Source: Helopsaltes ochotensis (Eukaryota; Chordata; Aves; Passeriformes; Locustellidae). From it: a stretch of DNA of 64,000 nt. The notes below the pieces were generated by a model, which had not been told where the DNA came from, did not search any database, and saw only the letters and a program-made list of their open reading frames with translations. The position numbers were made by a program, and so were the translations under genes. The stretch is taken from positions 62,001-126,000 of the forward strand of contig VXBM01001675.1 in NCBI GenBank assembly GCA_013400155.1, given 5' to 3'. Positions 13,061 to 27,019 of the stretch are shown one piece after another (the first letter of the stretch is position 1; each line of letters begins with the position of its first letter).

Positions 13061-16000
13061 GAAAAATTGAAAATGGCTTTGCTAGAGCCAAGATTTTTAG
13101 TTTATATTTAAGATCTGTTCCTCTGAGATGCTTTTGATGGATGGTTCTGGAGAATAATTACCTGATAATTAACTTGTGTTGACGACAGAGAAGGCAGAAG
13201 TGGTGCTGCTTCCTGATGTGCATGTTTTTCACAGGCAGGTTCCCTGGTGCCTGGAGCTGCAGCTCTTGCTGGCACTGTGAAATGTTCCTTGAGTCTGCAA
13301 AGGCAAGACTGAACTGTGTGGCGTGCTGTTGATGACCTTCACGTGGTCGCAGTGCATGCCCAAGTTAGTTCTGCCAGGGATGGTTGGCCAGTACCGTGGG
13401 TCTATCTGCGCGCTCATTTGGGCGACACATATCAGTGCAAGGCATCCTCTTCATTTTTGAGCAGAACATGCATGTTGGATTTTCTTTTCTTCTTTCCTGT
13501 AAGCTTTCATAAGCTAGGATGCTCATGCGAGACAGAACCATAGCACAGGATGAAAATCATTGCATGAGGCAGTCCTTTCACAGTCCTGCTGATGAATCTT
13601 TAGAGATGTAGACTGTGCTAGTTTGCATGGGCAGCAATTGGGATATACTTACCAGAGCTGTGGTTTGCCTGCTCCTACTGCAGAGCTACATTCAGTCTTT
13701 CATCTCCTGTACCTGTTACATCTTAGTTTAGTGTTAAATCTCTAATCACCTAAACTGACCTTTCCAGTTCAGTGGACTGCTGTTCTAAAAGCCCCCAAAT
13801 ACTCCAGGTGACTAGCCCAAAGTCTAATCTAGCCCATCAGTGTCTTATTGTCTGCCCAAAGGTTTAGTTTCATCCTAAAAAAGAAAAATGTTATCCTATT
13901 GTGTATGGACTGTTGGCCTTCGTCTTTATGATAAAAGAAGAAAGAAGTATTTACTCTTCAAACTGACTGGAATATCAAGACTTTTTGCACTGTCTTGGCT
14001 TTAATTTTTCTTAGAAATATTGTTCAAGTTTGTAATGTATGAAAGTTGCAGAGAAGTAAAATCTACCCAATCTGATTTTGATCCTGTGCATAGTCCAGGT
14101 ATCATTGCTATGTATTAAAATATATTGCACTAAATGCTGGATATTCTCAGATGGTGAATTAGGAGCTTATATAGATTGATAAATATTGCATCTTTCTGTT
14201 TTGAATGCTTCTAAGATACATAAAGTGAATTTTAAAAAAAATCTTTAAAAAGAAAATTATATTGTTATTGAATAATTGTTCATCTGTACCACCACCAATT
14301 AAGATGTTAAGGTGAGTAAATGAAGTTATCATTTTGGCAATCAACAGTTTCTAAATCCTTATCTACTAAGATATTCCCCAATATGGCTGTTCCATAAGTT
14401 CCCTTAGGTATTGACATAGGAATTCAAATATTTACTATGTTTTTAGAAAAGCTGCATGCAATGATCCTTCATTGATGTGTTTCATTTGAATACTTTCAAG
14501 ATTAACCTTTATCAACATATAAGTTAACGAAAAATCATGACTGACTCTTTTTTAGGAAAAAAGTATAGTTCCCTCAAGCATATTCTGTACATCTAATAAT
14601 ATTTTTTTTTAACTTTCCCTTTAGTTATACACTTCAGGGGAAAAAAACAGAATGTAAAGTAAAAAAAAAAATAAAAACAAACAAACGAAAAAACTCCACA
14701 AGAAAAATCATTATTTTTGTTGCTCCTCCTCTGGAATCTTTCTCCTTTTGATAACATAGGATGTAGATGCATTAATGAAGAGTTAAGAAATAGAAGTTTA
14801 TCATATAATAACAGAAATTAATCTCTTCTTTTTCATAAATGTAGTATAAAGAACGTATTTTCTGCATCTTTTTAGTAGAACTTTCCTTGACATTCACAGA
14901 AAGAAATAGAATTTTTTTCTTTTTACGTTTTATTGCCAAAAATGCAGTTAGAGATTGGGCTATTTTCTTAGGAGTAGTTTCAAGACCAAAACCCCTTAAT
15001 TTCAGATGTAAAGTGGCTTGGCTGCATTCATAAACAGAGCTGTGAATTCTTTTCCATCTGAACTTATGTTCTTTGATTTTCACTGACTGACTGACCATTT
15101 CAGCACGCTCTCCTGATCGTATATAATTCAGTCCTCGACCATGACAAACCAATCATTCACAACTGACCCTTGAAATTAATTAATGCCAATCACTGCTATC
15201 AGTCAAAAGACATTCTGAGAGATTTCAAAAGAAGAGATTGATGTTACATGGTGCTAAAGGTAGATGTAGAAAATGCAGTCAGTCAGTGAATTTCTGAAGA
15301 ACTTAAATTACATTTATAGATTGCTAACATCCCTTCTAGTACATGTAGCTACAAGATGGTAGTCGTCAATGTATAATAAAGCTGGAACAAGTGCTCAGTG
15401 TGAAAATGCTAATTTTCAGATACTTATATCTTGAAAACCATAGGTGGTCTTGGCATGGAAAATAACATACTACCTCCAAATTTGAATCTCTAAAGCATAG
15501 CAGGAGGCAGATCTAACCAGCACTGTGACCATATGTGTTTGGGATTTCATACACAATAATTAATTTCCATTCTGTAAAAATGAATAATTTAATATAACAT
15601 CCCACATCAAGAGATGCAAACACAAACTTTAAAAAAAAAAAGCCAGTGAACAAACTTTTTCCTAATCAAAACCAATTTAAATTGTTATGAATAAAAATAA
15701 AATTAAAAGAAAACTACTTAGCTGCTTTTATTTCTCAACATAAGAATCTTATGAAGACTGTCTCTTAGCAATTAAGGATGTTTAATTGAATAAAGGGCTT
15801 AGAAGGAATACATAATCTACAAATGGATGCTCTCTGCATGTGTACCAAATATCCACATTCTTTTCTGTGTTTCTAGTTATGACCACGCTTTTTCTTTCCT
15901 GTCTGATCTGCATGTGAAGATGAACGATCATCAAAGTACTCAATACTTTTGCCCAAACTCAATCCTGAGACACTGGTGTCAGACGAAGCTTCTACATTGA

Positions 16001-16892
16001 AACAGGGATAACCAATGGGCTTTAATGTCATTCTGTGACACAGGTCAGCTCAATAAAAGTCTCTGTAAATTATCATTTGGGTGTCAGGTGATCAACAACA
16101 TGAGTGCTGTCATGTTATCCAGAGGGCTATCTTCCCAGTGAAATGAGAGGTAAAGCATGTATTGTCACTCTCTATGTCTGCTGAGAACATAATCACACCA
16201 AACTATCCAACACGTGGTACTTGTATAAAAACATGTTGTGCCAAATCTTCTCTCAAGTGATACTTGAAGTTTCTAAAAAAAACCCTGTTAGCTGATGCAT
16301 TTGTCTCCTGTTTACCACATTCAGCTGCCACTCCTAGCTCTGTCCAAGAGCAAAACAGCCTTTTTCTTTTTTTTTCCCAAATAAAAAAATGAATCAAGTA
16401 GAGAGAGAAACAAGAACTGAAACTTTAGATTTGAATTGCTCAGCTAGCAGAAGATTGACTACAAATCAAAACCACGTGCCAGCCTGGAAGATTTGAGCCA
16501 CCAAAAAACTGTTGATCAGTGCTAAAAGGAGGTTTCCAAAATCCAGTTAGGCTCCTAGGCACATTTCAAAATCCCACTAGATGCCAGTCTGACTACATAT
16601 CTCAGAAAAAAATGTGGTCCTTGTGAATGGCCTCTCATCTCTAATACCTGTTGGATTGTGATCCAAACCGTGGAATTAGGCCTGGATCCAGGTCCTACTG
16701 TGCAGCTAAAGCTCCCCATGGCTGCTAATGACAGACTAATCTTTGTTACAGAGTAGTGAAGGTTTCTGGGAGTTGAGTGTGCCTTTTGGGGTACCTTGCA
16801 CAGTCTATACCACAGAACTGATGGCTGTGAGTCAAGAAGAAGATATTCCTCCACCCTCCTCTGTTTTGAGTGTCAAGGTTGCATTATACTAA

Positions 16893-16967
16893 ATTATAAT
16901 GTATGTAATTATACATATATTATACTTTAAACAATATTAATCAAGTTATAAATTATATTATATATTA
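16893..16967. repeat. AT-rich low-complexity stretch
   Basis: The stretch is almost entirely A and T and contains several short palindromic words such as TATAATTATA-like steps and TTATATTATATATTA. There is no fixed repeat unit, so it is classed as low complexity, not as a microsatellite. Confidence 0.7.
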
Positions 16968-17323
16968 AAGAGCACCCATCAGCAAGCAAGTGACAGTATT
17001 CATTACTGTATGAGTCAAAAAAACAATCAGGGAACAGACTTCTGAAGTCCAAAGCCAGAGAAGGGGCTAGCTGTGCTGTGCCACTCCTGATGTCTTGATA
17101 AATCATACTAGTTTACGGCACGTGCATGGACTGTCAGGTGAAAGGATGTTGATAATAAAGACATCACTCCCATTACACATCTTTTGCTTTTCTTGAGCAA
17201 TGCTTAAAAACTTGCCTCCCATGCTCTGCTACTTGTATCATCACTATCATCACTGACATCTGTTCTTTTTAGGTTGCAACACAATCTTGCCAGATCGGCA
17301 GTCCACCAGAAACACTACTTAGA

Positions 17324-17326
<3 letters not shown>

Positions 17327-17364
<38 letters not shown>

Positions 17365-17380
17365 TATATATATATATATA
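17327..17380. repeat. (TA)n microsatellite with a CACACA interruption
   Basis: Twenty-eight bases of alternating TA are followed by CACACA and then by twenty more bases of alternating TA. Such tracts are hypervariable in length and can extrude cruciforms. The interruption suggests a point-mutated older array. Confidence 0.97.
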
Positions 17381-17619
17381 AAAATATTCCCTAAAAACAC
17401 TGCTTCAGCAAAAGGATTAGCAATGTAGTGATTTTTGGCAAAATTTTCAGTGAGGTGGTTTTCTTAGGTTGAAAATTATCTATTTTGAAAAATAAATTTT
17501 GTATATATTACATGCCAAATTTAGTTTCTGTGTTGAAGAACCCACTAGAGATGATTATGTGAGAATGACAGCAATTTCCTCCCAAGTATTCCCGTTCATG
17601 TCTCAGAGTATATCTACAT

Positions 17620-17706
17620 ACCAGGAGGCAGTGTAATGTAGTGGTTTTGCTACTTGTAAGCTAACTTAGGTATGAGACATTCTAGTTCACTAGAGAGTTG
17701 CCTAGC
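17620..17706 (+). repeat. Possible MIR-like SINE 5' part
   Basis: The words GGCAGTGTAATGTAGTGGTT and, about 40 bases on, GAGACATTCTAGTTCACTAG resemble the tRNA-derived head of MIR (box A-like start with ATAGTGGTTA, then a box B-like GGGTTC). The match is weak and the core domain is not clear. Confidence 0.3.
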
Positions 17707-19137
17707 CACAGCTGTATATTTCCACTGCCTGGTTAGGTTTCTTCCTCACTGAGCTCCCTAATGGCCTGGCTACAGTGCCAAGAGGACCTGAAGAGGTTTG
17801 TGTGTCCTTTCATGGCAATAAACTTGTTTCTGCGTGTGACTTCAGTGAAGATGAACCCGCAGCCGCTGACGGCTAGTGCTACCTTTGTGTGTGGAAAAAG
17901 GTCTGAGCAAAGTGGGAAGGGTTTAGTTCATGGGTTTAACTAATGACTTTCAGAACAGCATACCTCCCAACAAGGTCTGCTGTCCTTCTGCAAGCCCTGC
18001 TTTTTGCTACTCTGACTGTTGTTAATGAAGCTGCAGCTCACTTCTGTCTACCCCTGGTTTCCGGTGTCTGGGTTGGTTTGAGGTTGAGAGTGGTTTCCTG
18101 TTTCTGTGCAGCTCTTGGGTAGTCTAATTGAAACGACATGTCAGCAAATATGTGTCCAGTGTGGCTGGGGAAAGAGCCAAGGTCCGGTTTTCTGCAGCAA
18201 CGAGGCTGAATAGAGAAAACTCCATGGAAAGAGAAGAAAAATCAGTATGCTGAGGTTTAATGTGAGCAGCAAAGTTTGTCTCCTACTGGGAAGACTGGGC
18301 AAGAGCATGAATTGGCATTCTGCAAGCAGGACAGGACAAGACAAGGAAAAGAACAAGAGGAAATATTAGCAGCAGGGGAAAATCTGTTTAGTAACTCTCC
18401 TCTTGGTTTCTTCCAACTTGACTCTGCATGAGTGAATAAACCGAATTGAATGAGGAAAAATTCTAAATCTATATATCAAGTTCTTAAGAATTAATCCATT
18501 AGAAACAGTTTCAAGTTCCTATGTTAAACAAAGGAATTCTTGTGAAAAGAAGGATGATTCCAAGTATTGCTATGTGTTATGAAGTGTTGGTTTTGGATAG
18601 TTAAGGAAACCATGACCATTATGTGAAGAGTGTATCCATTCATACAATTTGATTGAATTTCCACCGCTATGACTTAGCAGCTACCACAGACAGTGGGAAT
18701 CTATTGTTTCAAGCAAAATGCATGAATAAAACAAATGAGAGACTTAGTCCAAAAGGGCTGAAAGTCTAAGGTGAAAGATCCTCAATTAGTTTCAAACATG
18801 CCTACTCACACGTTCTCCTACACAGAGTACACAGGAACCTTGTGTCTATGTGCAGAAGTAAAACGCTGTATAAATCTTGGCCGATCATGCATCTAAATAC
18901 ACAAGCTAAGCAGTGGCAACATTACTGCAGACTTACTGTTCGGTTTCTACTGCTGGAGAAGCAAAGCACACAGCCTCATTGCTGCATCTCTTCACTAAAA
19001 TTCCAGTTACCCACACTGTCTAGTGTGATCAAGAGTATTAAGTAGTACCTTCTTCCTTGGAGAGAGAAGTGTGGGAGAGAATACTGGTGCACTGGAGAGG
19101 GGCTGAGATGTGTCTGGGACTGACATGTCGCAGAAGC

Positions 19138-19790
19138 ATGGAATGATAGAATGGCTTGGCTTTGAAGGGACCTTAAAGATCATCTAGCTCCAAACCTTTC
19201 ACTAAACCAGGTTGTTCAGAGCCCCACCCAAACTGTCCTTGAATGTTTCCAGGGATGAGGCATCCACAACTTCTCTGGACAATCTGTTCTTGTGTCTCAT
19301 CAACCACACAGTGAATAATTTTTTCCTAATATCTAATCTAGACCTACCTGTGTTCAGTTTGAAACCATTCCCCCTTGTCCTGCCACTAGACACTCTGGTA
19401 AATAGTCTCTCCTTTTTTCTTGTACCGCTTAGGTACTGGAAGGCCACATATAGGATATCCTGAAGCCTACTCAGGACATCCTGAAGCCTACTCTTTTCCA
19501 GGCTGAACAATCCCAATTCTACTGGAATAGCTCCATTGCTCAGAAACCTCTTGGTGGCCTCCTCCGGACTTGCTCTAACAGATTCGAGGCCTTCCTGTGT
19601 TGAGGACTCCAGAGCTGGATGCAGCACACCCAGAGGGCTCTCACCAGGGCAGAGCAGGGGGGCAGAATCCCCTTCCTCAATCTGCTGGTCGCTCCTCTCT
19701 TGATGCAGCCCAGGATACAACTGGCTTTATGGTCTGCAAGTTCACTGTGCTGGCTCGTGTCCAGGCTCTGCGACTGAGCAACTTTATGAA
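19138..19790 (-). mobile_element. CR1 LINE fragment with broken ORF2 C-terminus
   Basis: This is a second 5'-truncated CR1 copy on the minus strand. Going 5' to 3' on that strand, one frame (about 19780 to 19545) reads ASCILGCIKRG, then ILPPCSALVRA, then CIQLWSPQHRK and LLEQVRRRPP. The next frame (about 19560 to 19205) continues with LGLFSLEKSRLQD, then VSSGRTRGNGFKL, RSRLDIRKKLFT and RLSREVVDASSLETF. These blocks occur in the same order in CR1 ORF2 between the RT palm or thumb and its C-terminal end. The change of frame near 19550 shows at least one indel. A 21-base unit is duplicated in tandem at 19452-19493, giving a repeated LSRLQD in the protein. The 3' tail is eroded to GAATGATAGAAT near 19140. 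The copy is dead and contains no endonuclease or catalytic RT motifs. Confidence 0.95.
19452..19493. repeat. 21-base tandem duplication inside the CR1 copy
   Basis: Two adjacent 21-base units are almost identical. Each contains ATCCTGAAGCCTACTC, and the units differ at one position in the first half (GGATATCC versus GGACATCC). The duplication keeps frame and repeats seven residues of the reverse-transcriptase remnant. It is probably a replication-slippage event after insertion. Confidence 0.9.
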
Positions 19791-21144
19791 AGAGAAATCC
19801 TTTGAAGATCACTAAATATGTGGAAATCACATTCAGGTCTGGAGTCCCCATACTGAAAACAGTAGGTGCCTGAGAAAGTATTAATCGGAAGTATCTTGGA
19901 TGCCTGTTTACCTCACTCTTCATCTTCCTTGTCCATTTGGTAATGATCAGACTTTTTTTTTAACCTGAGGCTATAGGGAGACACCCTTTTTTTTAGGTAG
20001 CATTCTTCTCTTGTCATAAATCAGATGTTTCTGATGCTGTTTTAGATTCCTTTTTCACACCAGAAGACAACATCACATGTTACACAGCAACTTATTTTCT
20101 ATAAATACTGCATTGACAATGGTGGAGATTTTCTCAGCCTTTCACTGATTCTGCCAGAGTTTTGAGATTCAGTCATGCTGGAAAAGGCCCAACCTCCACT
20201 GTAGAACTTGATCTTGTGTTTCAAGAGGAAAGTCCTTTGTTCAGTGCCATCAGGTTTGTTGTTTTTTTGTTTTGTTTTTTTTTTCCTCTTTCTTTCTTCT
20301 TCACTGGTGCGGTTTATAGCTTCTACATTTCAGATATTTTTCTTTACACCATGTCGTTCTGTTATCCTTCATATTACTTCAGAGCTGGGCATTGGGGAGG
20401 AGGGCCCTGATGATTTGAAGCCTACTTGTTTCTGCTTAAACGGTTGTCTTCTCTGTGGGCTACACTGCCTGATAGGATTTTATTCTGACCCATCATGGTT
20501 GTTCCCTTCCTGCTTTTTTATCCCTGTATCAGTGTGTTTATAGTTTTCTCAGGAGTTCCTATTGCACTCTCCATCTTTTCTGTCTGGGGCGTACACGGCA
20601 GTGTAAGTGGTATGGACTATCAGAAACAATAGTGCCATTTATGTGAACATGAAAGGGGGTAAAGTATTTTGTGGTTCTGTTCAGACCTGTATTATCATAG
20701 GCCAAGACTGAAAGAGCTGAATTCCACCTTGTTAAATTCAAATGAACTTTCAGTTGATAAATACAGCAACTAAAAATGCTGCCGTTAGAAAAATGAAATA
20801 CATTAGCTTTACAAACCTTTCCATGCCATTCTGTCTGTTTGATAAATACACAAAGAGTCTGCTGTTGATTCTTTCTTTAGGGTCATACCACCTTTGTTCC
20901 TTGTGAATCTCTAAGAGCTGCAAGACGTTTACCAGTGTGGAGTTGTACTCTGGTGGAACTTCTAACAGTCACAGATCCTTCAAATTTTCCACAAACCAAT
21001 TCAGGGTTTCAGTCTGGGCACAGATGCAGAAGTGGTTAAACTGGCAAATACCTCAGTAACTTAGAGGGCATGTTCACGTGATTGTTAGTGTGTAGCAAAA
21101 TGGTTTACTGACTAAAAACCTTCTGCTTTGATGAATAAAGAATT

Positions 21145-21171
21145 GGAAAGTGGAAAGTGGAAAGTGGAAAG
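21145..21171. repeat. Heptamer tandem repeat (GGAAAGT)n
   Basis: Three full GGAAAGT units are followed by a partial fourth. The next bases (GCATGGGAAGTGG) keep a related purine-rich pattern. Confidence 0.93.
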
Positions 21172-23511
21172 CATGGGAAGTGGATCTTGCTTATCCTTGA
21201 GAAGATGTGGGATGTGGAGGAAAGATAAAAAATTCTCTTTGAGACAGAGGGACACAATATTTGGGAAATTAACCTTGGTTTTAGAATACTATCTAGTCAA
21301 CCTGATCAGACTGTGGACACTGAAGGTTTTGTTAACTTTTTCCCTCTTTTCCCCTGATAATATTTTGCTTTGATTTCTGGTCATAAAGATTGTCCCAGGA
21401 ATTGTATCTGAACTAGACTGAATCTATTTTTTTCTGCATCATTTCACCAGCATGCTTTATGTAAGCCAATGTTTTGCCTGATTTGATAACTGGTAATAAG
21501 AAGACATATTGGTTTTGAAAAAATACCAAAAAAACCACAAAACCCATAGAAAGGACATCAAAGAAATGAAAAGAATACTTATTGTGGCAGTATTAGAATG
21601 GGAAGAAGTGGGAGATTCTTAATAGCCCTTAGTGATAAAGTTGTGAAAATGGACTTTAATTGCCAACCCACTTCTACTTTTTTTAAAACACAGATTTTCT
21701 CTTTGTTCTAGCAGATGGAATTTTGATCACTCTTCAGCCAAATCTCACTTGTTTTCTAATGGGCTTGGGATTTTTTTTTCCCCTAATGTCTGGGAGATCC
21801 ATCACCCTAAATAAGTGGACTTTAAAGGTCAAGAGAGCTCTTATCCTTTTAGTTCATTTCATGAGAGCTCTGAGCAGCAGACACAGCAATCTCAGCATGG
21901 ACTCAACGATATTTCCTCACAATGTTGCCAGAAACTGCATGCCTGCAGGGTAAAACAAAATTACCAATGTTCCCCCATGAATGTCCTACACCTTGAGAGG
22001 CCACAGCCACAGAGCAGTTAGCTGCATGGCTGAGCACTAGCAGTAAATGCTTACTTCAATTGTGGCAACTGCCACTCAGAAGGGATGCATTTAATCTTGA
22101 AGGATAGATGTCTCAAGACATCTTCCCTAAGTGACACAAAGTCTGTGGATGTAGAGAGGAGTGCTGAAGGGTTCTGTACGAAGACAGTTTCTCTCTGACT
22201 GTGGGGTAAGTGGAGAAAAATTGTTATAGCTGCTAATAAATTAGCTTTAATATTAATCCCCATGTCTGATGAAAATTGCTAATGAATGCAGATGAAAAAG
22301 TGCAACCAAACAATGTAGAAGAATATCAATAACATAATAACACTTTCCTCATATTGCCTATTATTATTGATGGCAATGGACAAATGTTTGCAGATTTTCC
22401 TAAAAACTATTTTGATGAAACCATGAAATACAGCTGATGAGAATTCAAAATTCACTGTCTGTGGAGGTTGCCTTTGGGACTAACACTCCTAAGACACATG
22501 GCCTAGGGAAAGGGAGAGTGAGTGAATTGCTGCTGCCTGTGCCCTGCAGTGAAGAACTCTGGACACGGTCACTCTTCCTGCCCGATCCAATCAGAACCTG
22601 TTGCCAGTTGTTATTAAGCAACCTGTAAAATAAATGGCAACAGCATTTGGATTTCTGGAAGATAAGCAGAATTTAAGGCCAAGTATGAGTACATTGAGTA
22701 GTTTTCCAATAGTACCAAAGTGTCTAGGGGTCACTGTAAGGATTTAGGCTGCAAAATCATCCAGGCAATTTTGACAACCGTGTGAGAACTCTTACATAAT
22801 TTTATTTTATAAAATAGATTTTAAAAGACTCTGCTACTGTCAGTTACTTTGTGAATTTTAAGACTATAACCTGAAGGTGTAATTAATACTGTGCAACCTG
22901 ATCTGAAAGGAACTTTAGGTAGCTTACTGTAAATGCACACATACACACATGATTCATTCTAAATATATTGGCCTATTTACTATGGTAGTTACCTGTTTAA
23001 GACTTGCAGTTATATTAAGTAAAATAGTGTGCCTGGGCTAATACATTTTCAGAGAGCCTATTTGTTTTACTGAAGAATTTATTGCAGCAGTAATAACTGT
23101 CAGAGTGAAAGCGTGGTTAAAGTGCTAGAGACAGGACCAACTGCAAAGGGTATCTATCAAACTATCGACTTCCTGCCAGCGGTGTTGTGAACTCTTTTGT
23201 CATAAACTCAAGCACCCAGAGTTGAAACCTCGATCAATGAAAGGGGAATCTGGTATCCAGCTCTTTTAGAGAGGGCACCTCTTCTGTTTGACCCATTAGG
23301 ACACAAATAACAGTTTTTATACAGTGCAGGTTTGATTTACAGCGAGCCTTCAGGTTACCTACTGACATTTATATTTTAAGCAAAGTGAACAGCACTCGCC
23401 ATCTGAAAGAGTTAAATTCAGAGCTCCCAGATGCATTCTAGCAAAAAAAGTTTTAGCCTCAACTGGCAAACAGAAATTTCATTGCACTGTGCAGTTATTT
23501 ACCATGTAGAA

Positions 23512-23578
23512 TTTTTTTTTGTTTTGTTTTGTTTTTTTTTCTTTTTGTTTGTTTGTTTGTTTGTTTGTTTGTTTGTTT
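23512..23578. repeat. T-rich tract ending in a (GTTT)8 microsatellite
   Basis: A run of T interrupted by G (GTTTTGTTTTG) leads into eight perfect GTTT units at 23547-23578. On the minus strand this is (AAAC)8 followed by an A-rich tract, so it could mark the tail of an old retrotransposed sequence. No body of such an element was recognised beside it. Confidence 0.95.
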
Positions 23579-26500
23579 ACTTGTAGAAGAACCATTTTTT
23601 GGTTTGCTGGTAGCTAGGGCATCACAGATTTTGGTTTCTTAAAAATATGGACTGAAATTCAGGTCTAATTCAGTTTAAATATGTGCTTGCCAACGGGAGG
23701 CATCTGGGTCAAGCTGGGTCACACCTTGCTTGCCTCTGAAGAGCTCCACGGGGGATTCAATTTTCAGATCAGTGCGTTTGGTTGTTGGACATACAAATCT
23801 TTCTTGATGCCTTCTCCTCACTTTTGTTGAGCTGTGACTGACCTGATGGGGTTGTTCAAGTTGCAGGGACAGTTTATTTTCCCAGTGTTCTGCTAAGTGC
23901 CTTACATGTGGCTGTCCCGTGACTGGGAGAGCAGGTGATGCCACCCAGGGTATTGCACTGCCGTGCAGGGCCCGACTGTGTGTCTCTCGGTGTGGCAAGG
24001 TGAGCTCTGAAGCCAGTGCTTCCCTGATGGTTTCTGCACATTAGGAACTTTTGGCACAATTTTGATTCCTGTGATGAAGTTTGGATATAAATGTTCTTCA
24101 CATTTTAGAGCTCCAGTAGGAGTGAGGGGCAAACATCAGCTTGATTTGTTAGTGTTTGCTGCAGTCTATGTACTTTGGGGAGGGTCAGGGGAGGTGCTCG
24201 GTGACCTTATACCTCTCATATGTGTTTTCTATTTTTACAAGGGCAAACTTTCACTTAAATCTGCAGTTCCATTAGCTTGATCATTACAGTATCATTTCAA
24301 TATGTTTTGCTTCACTGCAAACTTTTACAAATATGTTCCGTTCTTCCACCAACAAGAAAAGTGGCCTTGGTAAATTGTTCTCTGTGTGGTACAACAGCCT
24401 TTTACCTCAGAGGAGTAACTTGCTTTGTGCCTCAGAAACAGATTTTTTTCCTGGTAGGTGGCATTTTTGCTACCATTTATCTAAAACAAGGTGGTGTATT
24501 GCAATGCAGGAATTAAAAATTTATTGCATTCTGAATGCTATACAAAATACATTGCCAGTTTTCATCTTTGTGCAAGACTGTTTTCTTGCATACCATAGTT
24601 ATTTTTTTAACTAAAAAAGAGTTCCTTCAGACACTGATGTTAATTTTGAAACTGAGATGTGTACTTCACCTAAGTGCTATGTAACACCCTGACATGAAGT
24701 GGTTGGTAACACCTTTGTGTGTCTGTTTTAGAAGAATAAAAGGTTTTGTCTGTATTGTGGAAAGTGGTTCCTACTTTCACTTTAGTAATTTTGCATAGAA
24801 TAATACATGCAATTTCATCAACAGATCTTGAGTTGTCCTTCTGTGAGGTGGGCCAGTTTATCTGTGCAGTCTGAATCTGATTTGCTCATCCTCAGTTATG
24901 GTTGTCATCTCCGGGTATTCCACACGATGCAACCCAGTGCTGCTTGGATTGAGTATGGAAAATGACATGTTCATCCAAAATTAAACTCTGTAATAACTAT
25001 TGTCATAATGAGGATCAGAAAAGTTGTCTCCCTTTTGTGTTAAAGTGTTTTGTCTGGCACACAAACAAAAAATAAATAAATATGCATAAATATTAACATT
25101 GAGGTGAATTGTTGCCTTTAACTATGTTGGAAAACTTGAGTCAGGCTTTCTCATTGAAAAGCAAGCAATAAGAGCTCCTGCTCTGGGATGAAACACAAAG
25201 GATTACATCATGGGGAATTTTTCTCTCATGCTTTTGTTATCATGGTTCAGATCCTTATGAGCCACAACTGGATCCTCCTTCTAGCAAATCCACATTTCTC
25301 TTAACAGTTGCTGAAGATGTGGTTCAGTTGTGTTATTCAGTCAAAAGCAAACATCTCACCATCTCTCTGAACAACACCTTTTAGGGCCTCCATGCCATTA
25401 GTACAGTATTTTTGTTTTAATTAAAATGAGTGATACTCTGCTAGTAAGCATACATATCATGTTTCCTTCTGTAGACTTGAGGCTTTTATGGTTTGGCTTT
25501 TAAATTTACTCTGTTTACAATCAATAAAGTGTGCTACGGGCTCAATAAGACCAAAATTAACTTAACACAATTAGCTATAATTCAAACTTTCTGGAAAGCT
25601 GGCCCTTTATTTGCTGTTTTCACTAAATCACTGGAAAGTGACTACAAGGCAGGGCGAAATCAGATCAGACCATTTAAACGTAACTGGCTTGCTTTTTTTT
25701 TTGCCTTCCTTCAAACAATTTCTGTTTATCATGTAAATATAAAAATAGGAGATAAAAGGTGCTTCTTCTCAGTTTATGCTCTGTAAGGATCTTTACTGAA
25801 GGTCTTGGCAGGGTGAGGAGCAGGCTAACCTGAGCCTGCTGGCTGCATACCTGAGGGAGCTGGGGGTCACCCCTGTGCCTCCTCACCCGGGAAGCTCGGG
25901 GCCTAGCTCTGAAATGTGCACAGCTACTTCAGGGTAAGGCAGGGAAAAGCACACAGCAAATTTCCAGACCTTTTTTCTTTGGCAGGCTTTGTGGGCACTA
26001 TCCCTTCCCCCACTGGAGAACTAGGCTGCCAAGTGAGGTGCCACCACGGCAGGCACCCCTGCCCCAGCGTGATGCACCCCAAAAGCTCAGGAATGGGTGC
26101 AGAGCAAGAGCTGGGTTGGTCTAGCCCTGACTGGAAGTTGGACAAGCATGTGTACTGCTTGCTTACAAAGCTTCAAAAATTGTCTTTCTCTTTCTTTAAC
26201 TAGATGTTTTCATTGCCTTGGTCAGCACTGACAAACTGTGCTGAGAATTGAGTGATAAAGTAAACAGCGTGAGTGATGTTTATTGCTGTTCTCAAATAAT
26301 GATAGCAATTTTTTAAATGATTTTTCACCTAAATGGTGTTTCTCTAAAATCATGTAGGAGTTCAGGCTAATATTAAGACCTAAATTGATGTCAAGGGAGT
26401 TGTGATTTGGAACAGAGATCATATATTTTATTTCTAAACCCACAGTTTTTGGGAACTCAGCGAGTATGAAGATTGTCATTGTTAACATTCACCCACATTC

Positions 26501-27019
26501 AATTTTGCAGATGCTTAACAAGTCTTTTTTAACTAATGATTTCACAATTGAAAGGAAATATGTAAATAAAACAGAGTTAAAATAAACATTACAGATTAAG
26601 GTTAATTAAACTACATTTATCCATGTGGGTTTTTTTAAAAAAACCAAACAAACCCAAACCCCTAACTCTTCAATTTCATAAATAGAAGGCAAAGTCAACT
26701 AAGCAGTTAAAGAATCATACTTCCCCCTGGTATTTCTGGTCATTGTATCCAGAATTTTTTGTAGCCCTTGTTACAGAGCTTCATCTGACAGAAATAGAGA
26801 AAATATGCATAGATAGAGTGTTTTGGATGCTAAATTAAATGGTGACATGTTAGAAAGCAGTGTATATCTTTCCAGCCCGGAGCTCCAAGAATTATTGAAC
26901 AAAATTCCACACTAATATCTTACTCAGTTTCTGTGATTATATCCTTTATATCAGTGAATGTCATGGCTGCCAGGTAAAATAAAACCATCCTGTGCGTCCT
27001 CTTAGAATCATGCCAAACC

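Larger units (their letters stand above)
11824..19137. other. Non-coding, unique sequence between two CR1 copies
   Basis: Contains the poly(A) at 13045, the AT-rich and (TA)n stretches near 16900 and 17350, and a possible MIR trace near 17650. A 126-codon minus-strand frame at 14772-15152 is rich in Lys, Ile and Tyr because of the local AT content and matches no family known to me. Confidence 0.7.
19791..27019. other. Non-coding, unique sequence up to the CpG island
   Basis: Holds the heptamer repeat at 21145 and the (GTTT)8 tract at 23547. Moderately GC-rich patches lie at 23680-24020 and 25790-26150. They carry overlapping open frames on several strands but no signature of a gene or a known repeat, and could be diverged retroelement sequence. 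Poly(A)-signal-like AATAAA words are frequent, as expected for AT-rich DNA. Confidence 0.65.

Noticed and set aside
14772..15152. 126-codon minus-strand open frame rich in Lys, Ile and Tyr
   Set aside because: The composition follows the local AT content. No transposase or other motif was recognised.
20162..20543. Overlapping plus-strand frames rich in Phe
   Set aside because: The hydrophobic run comes from a T-rich tract near 20255-20300. No signal peptide or downstream domain was found.
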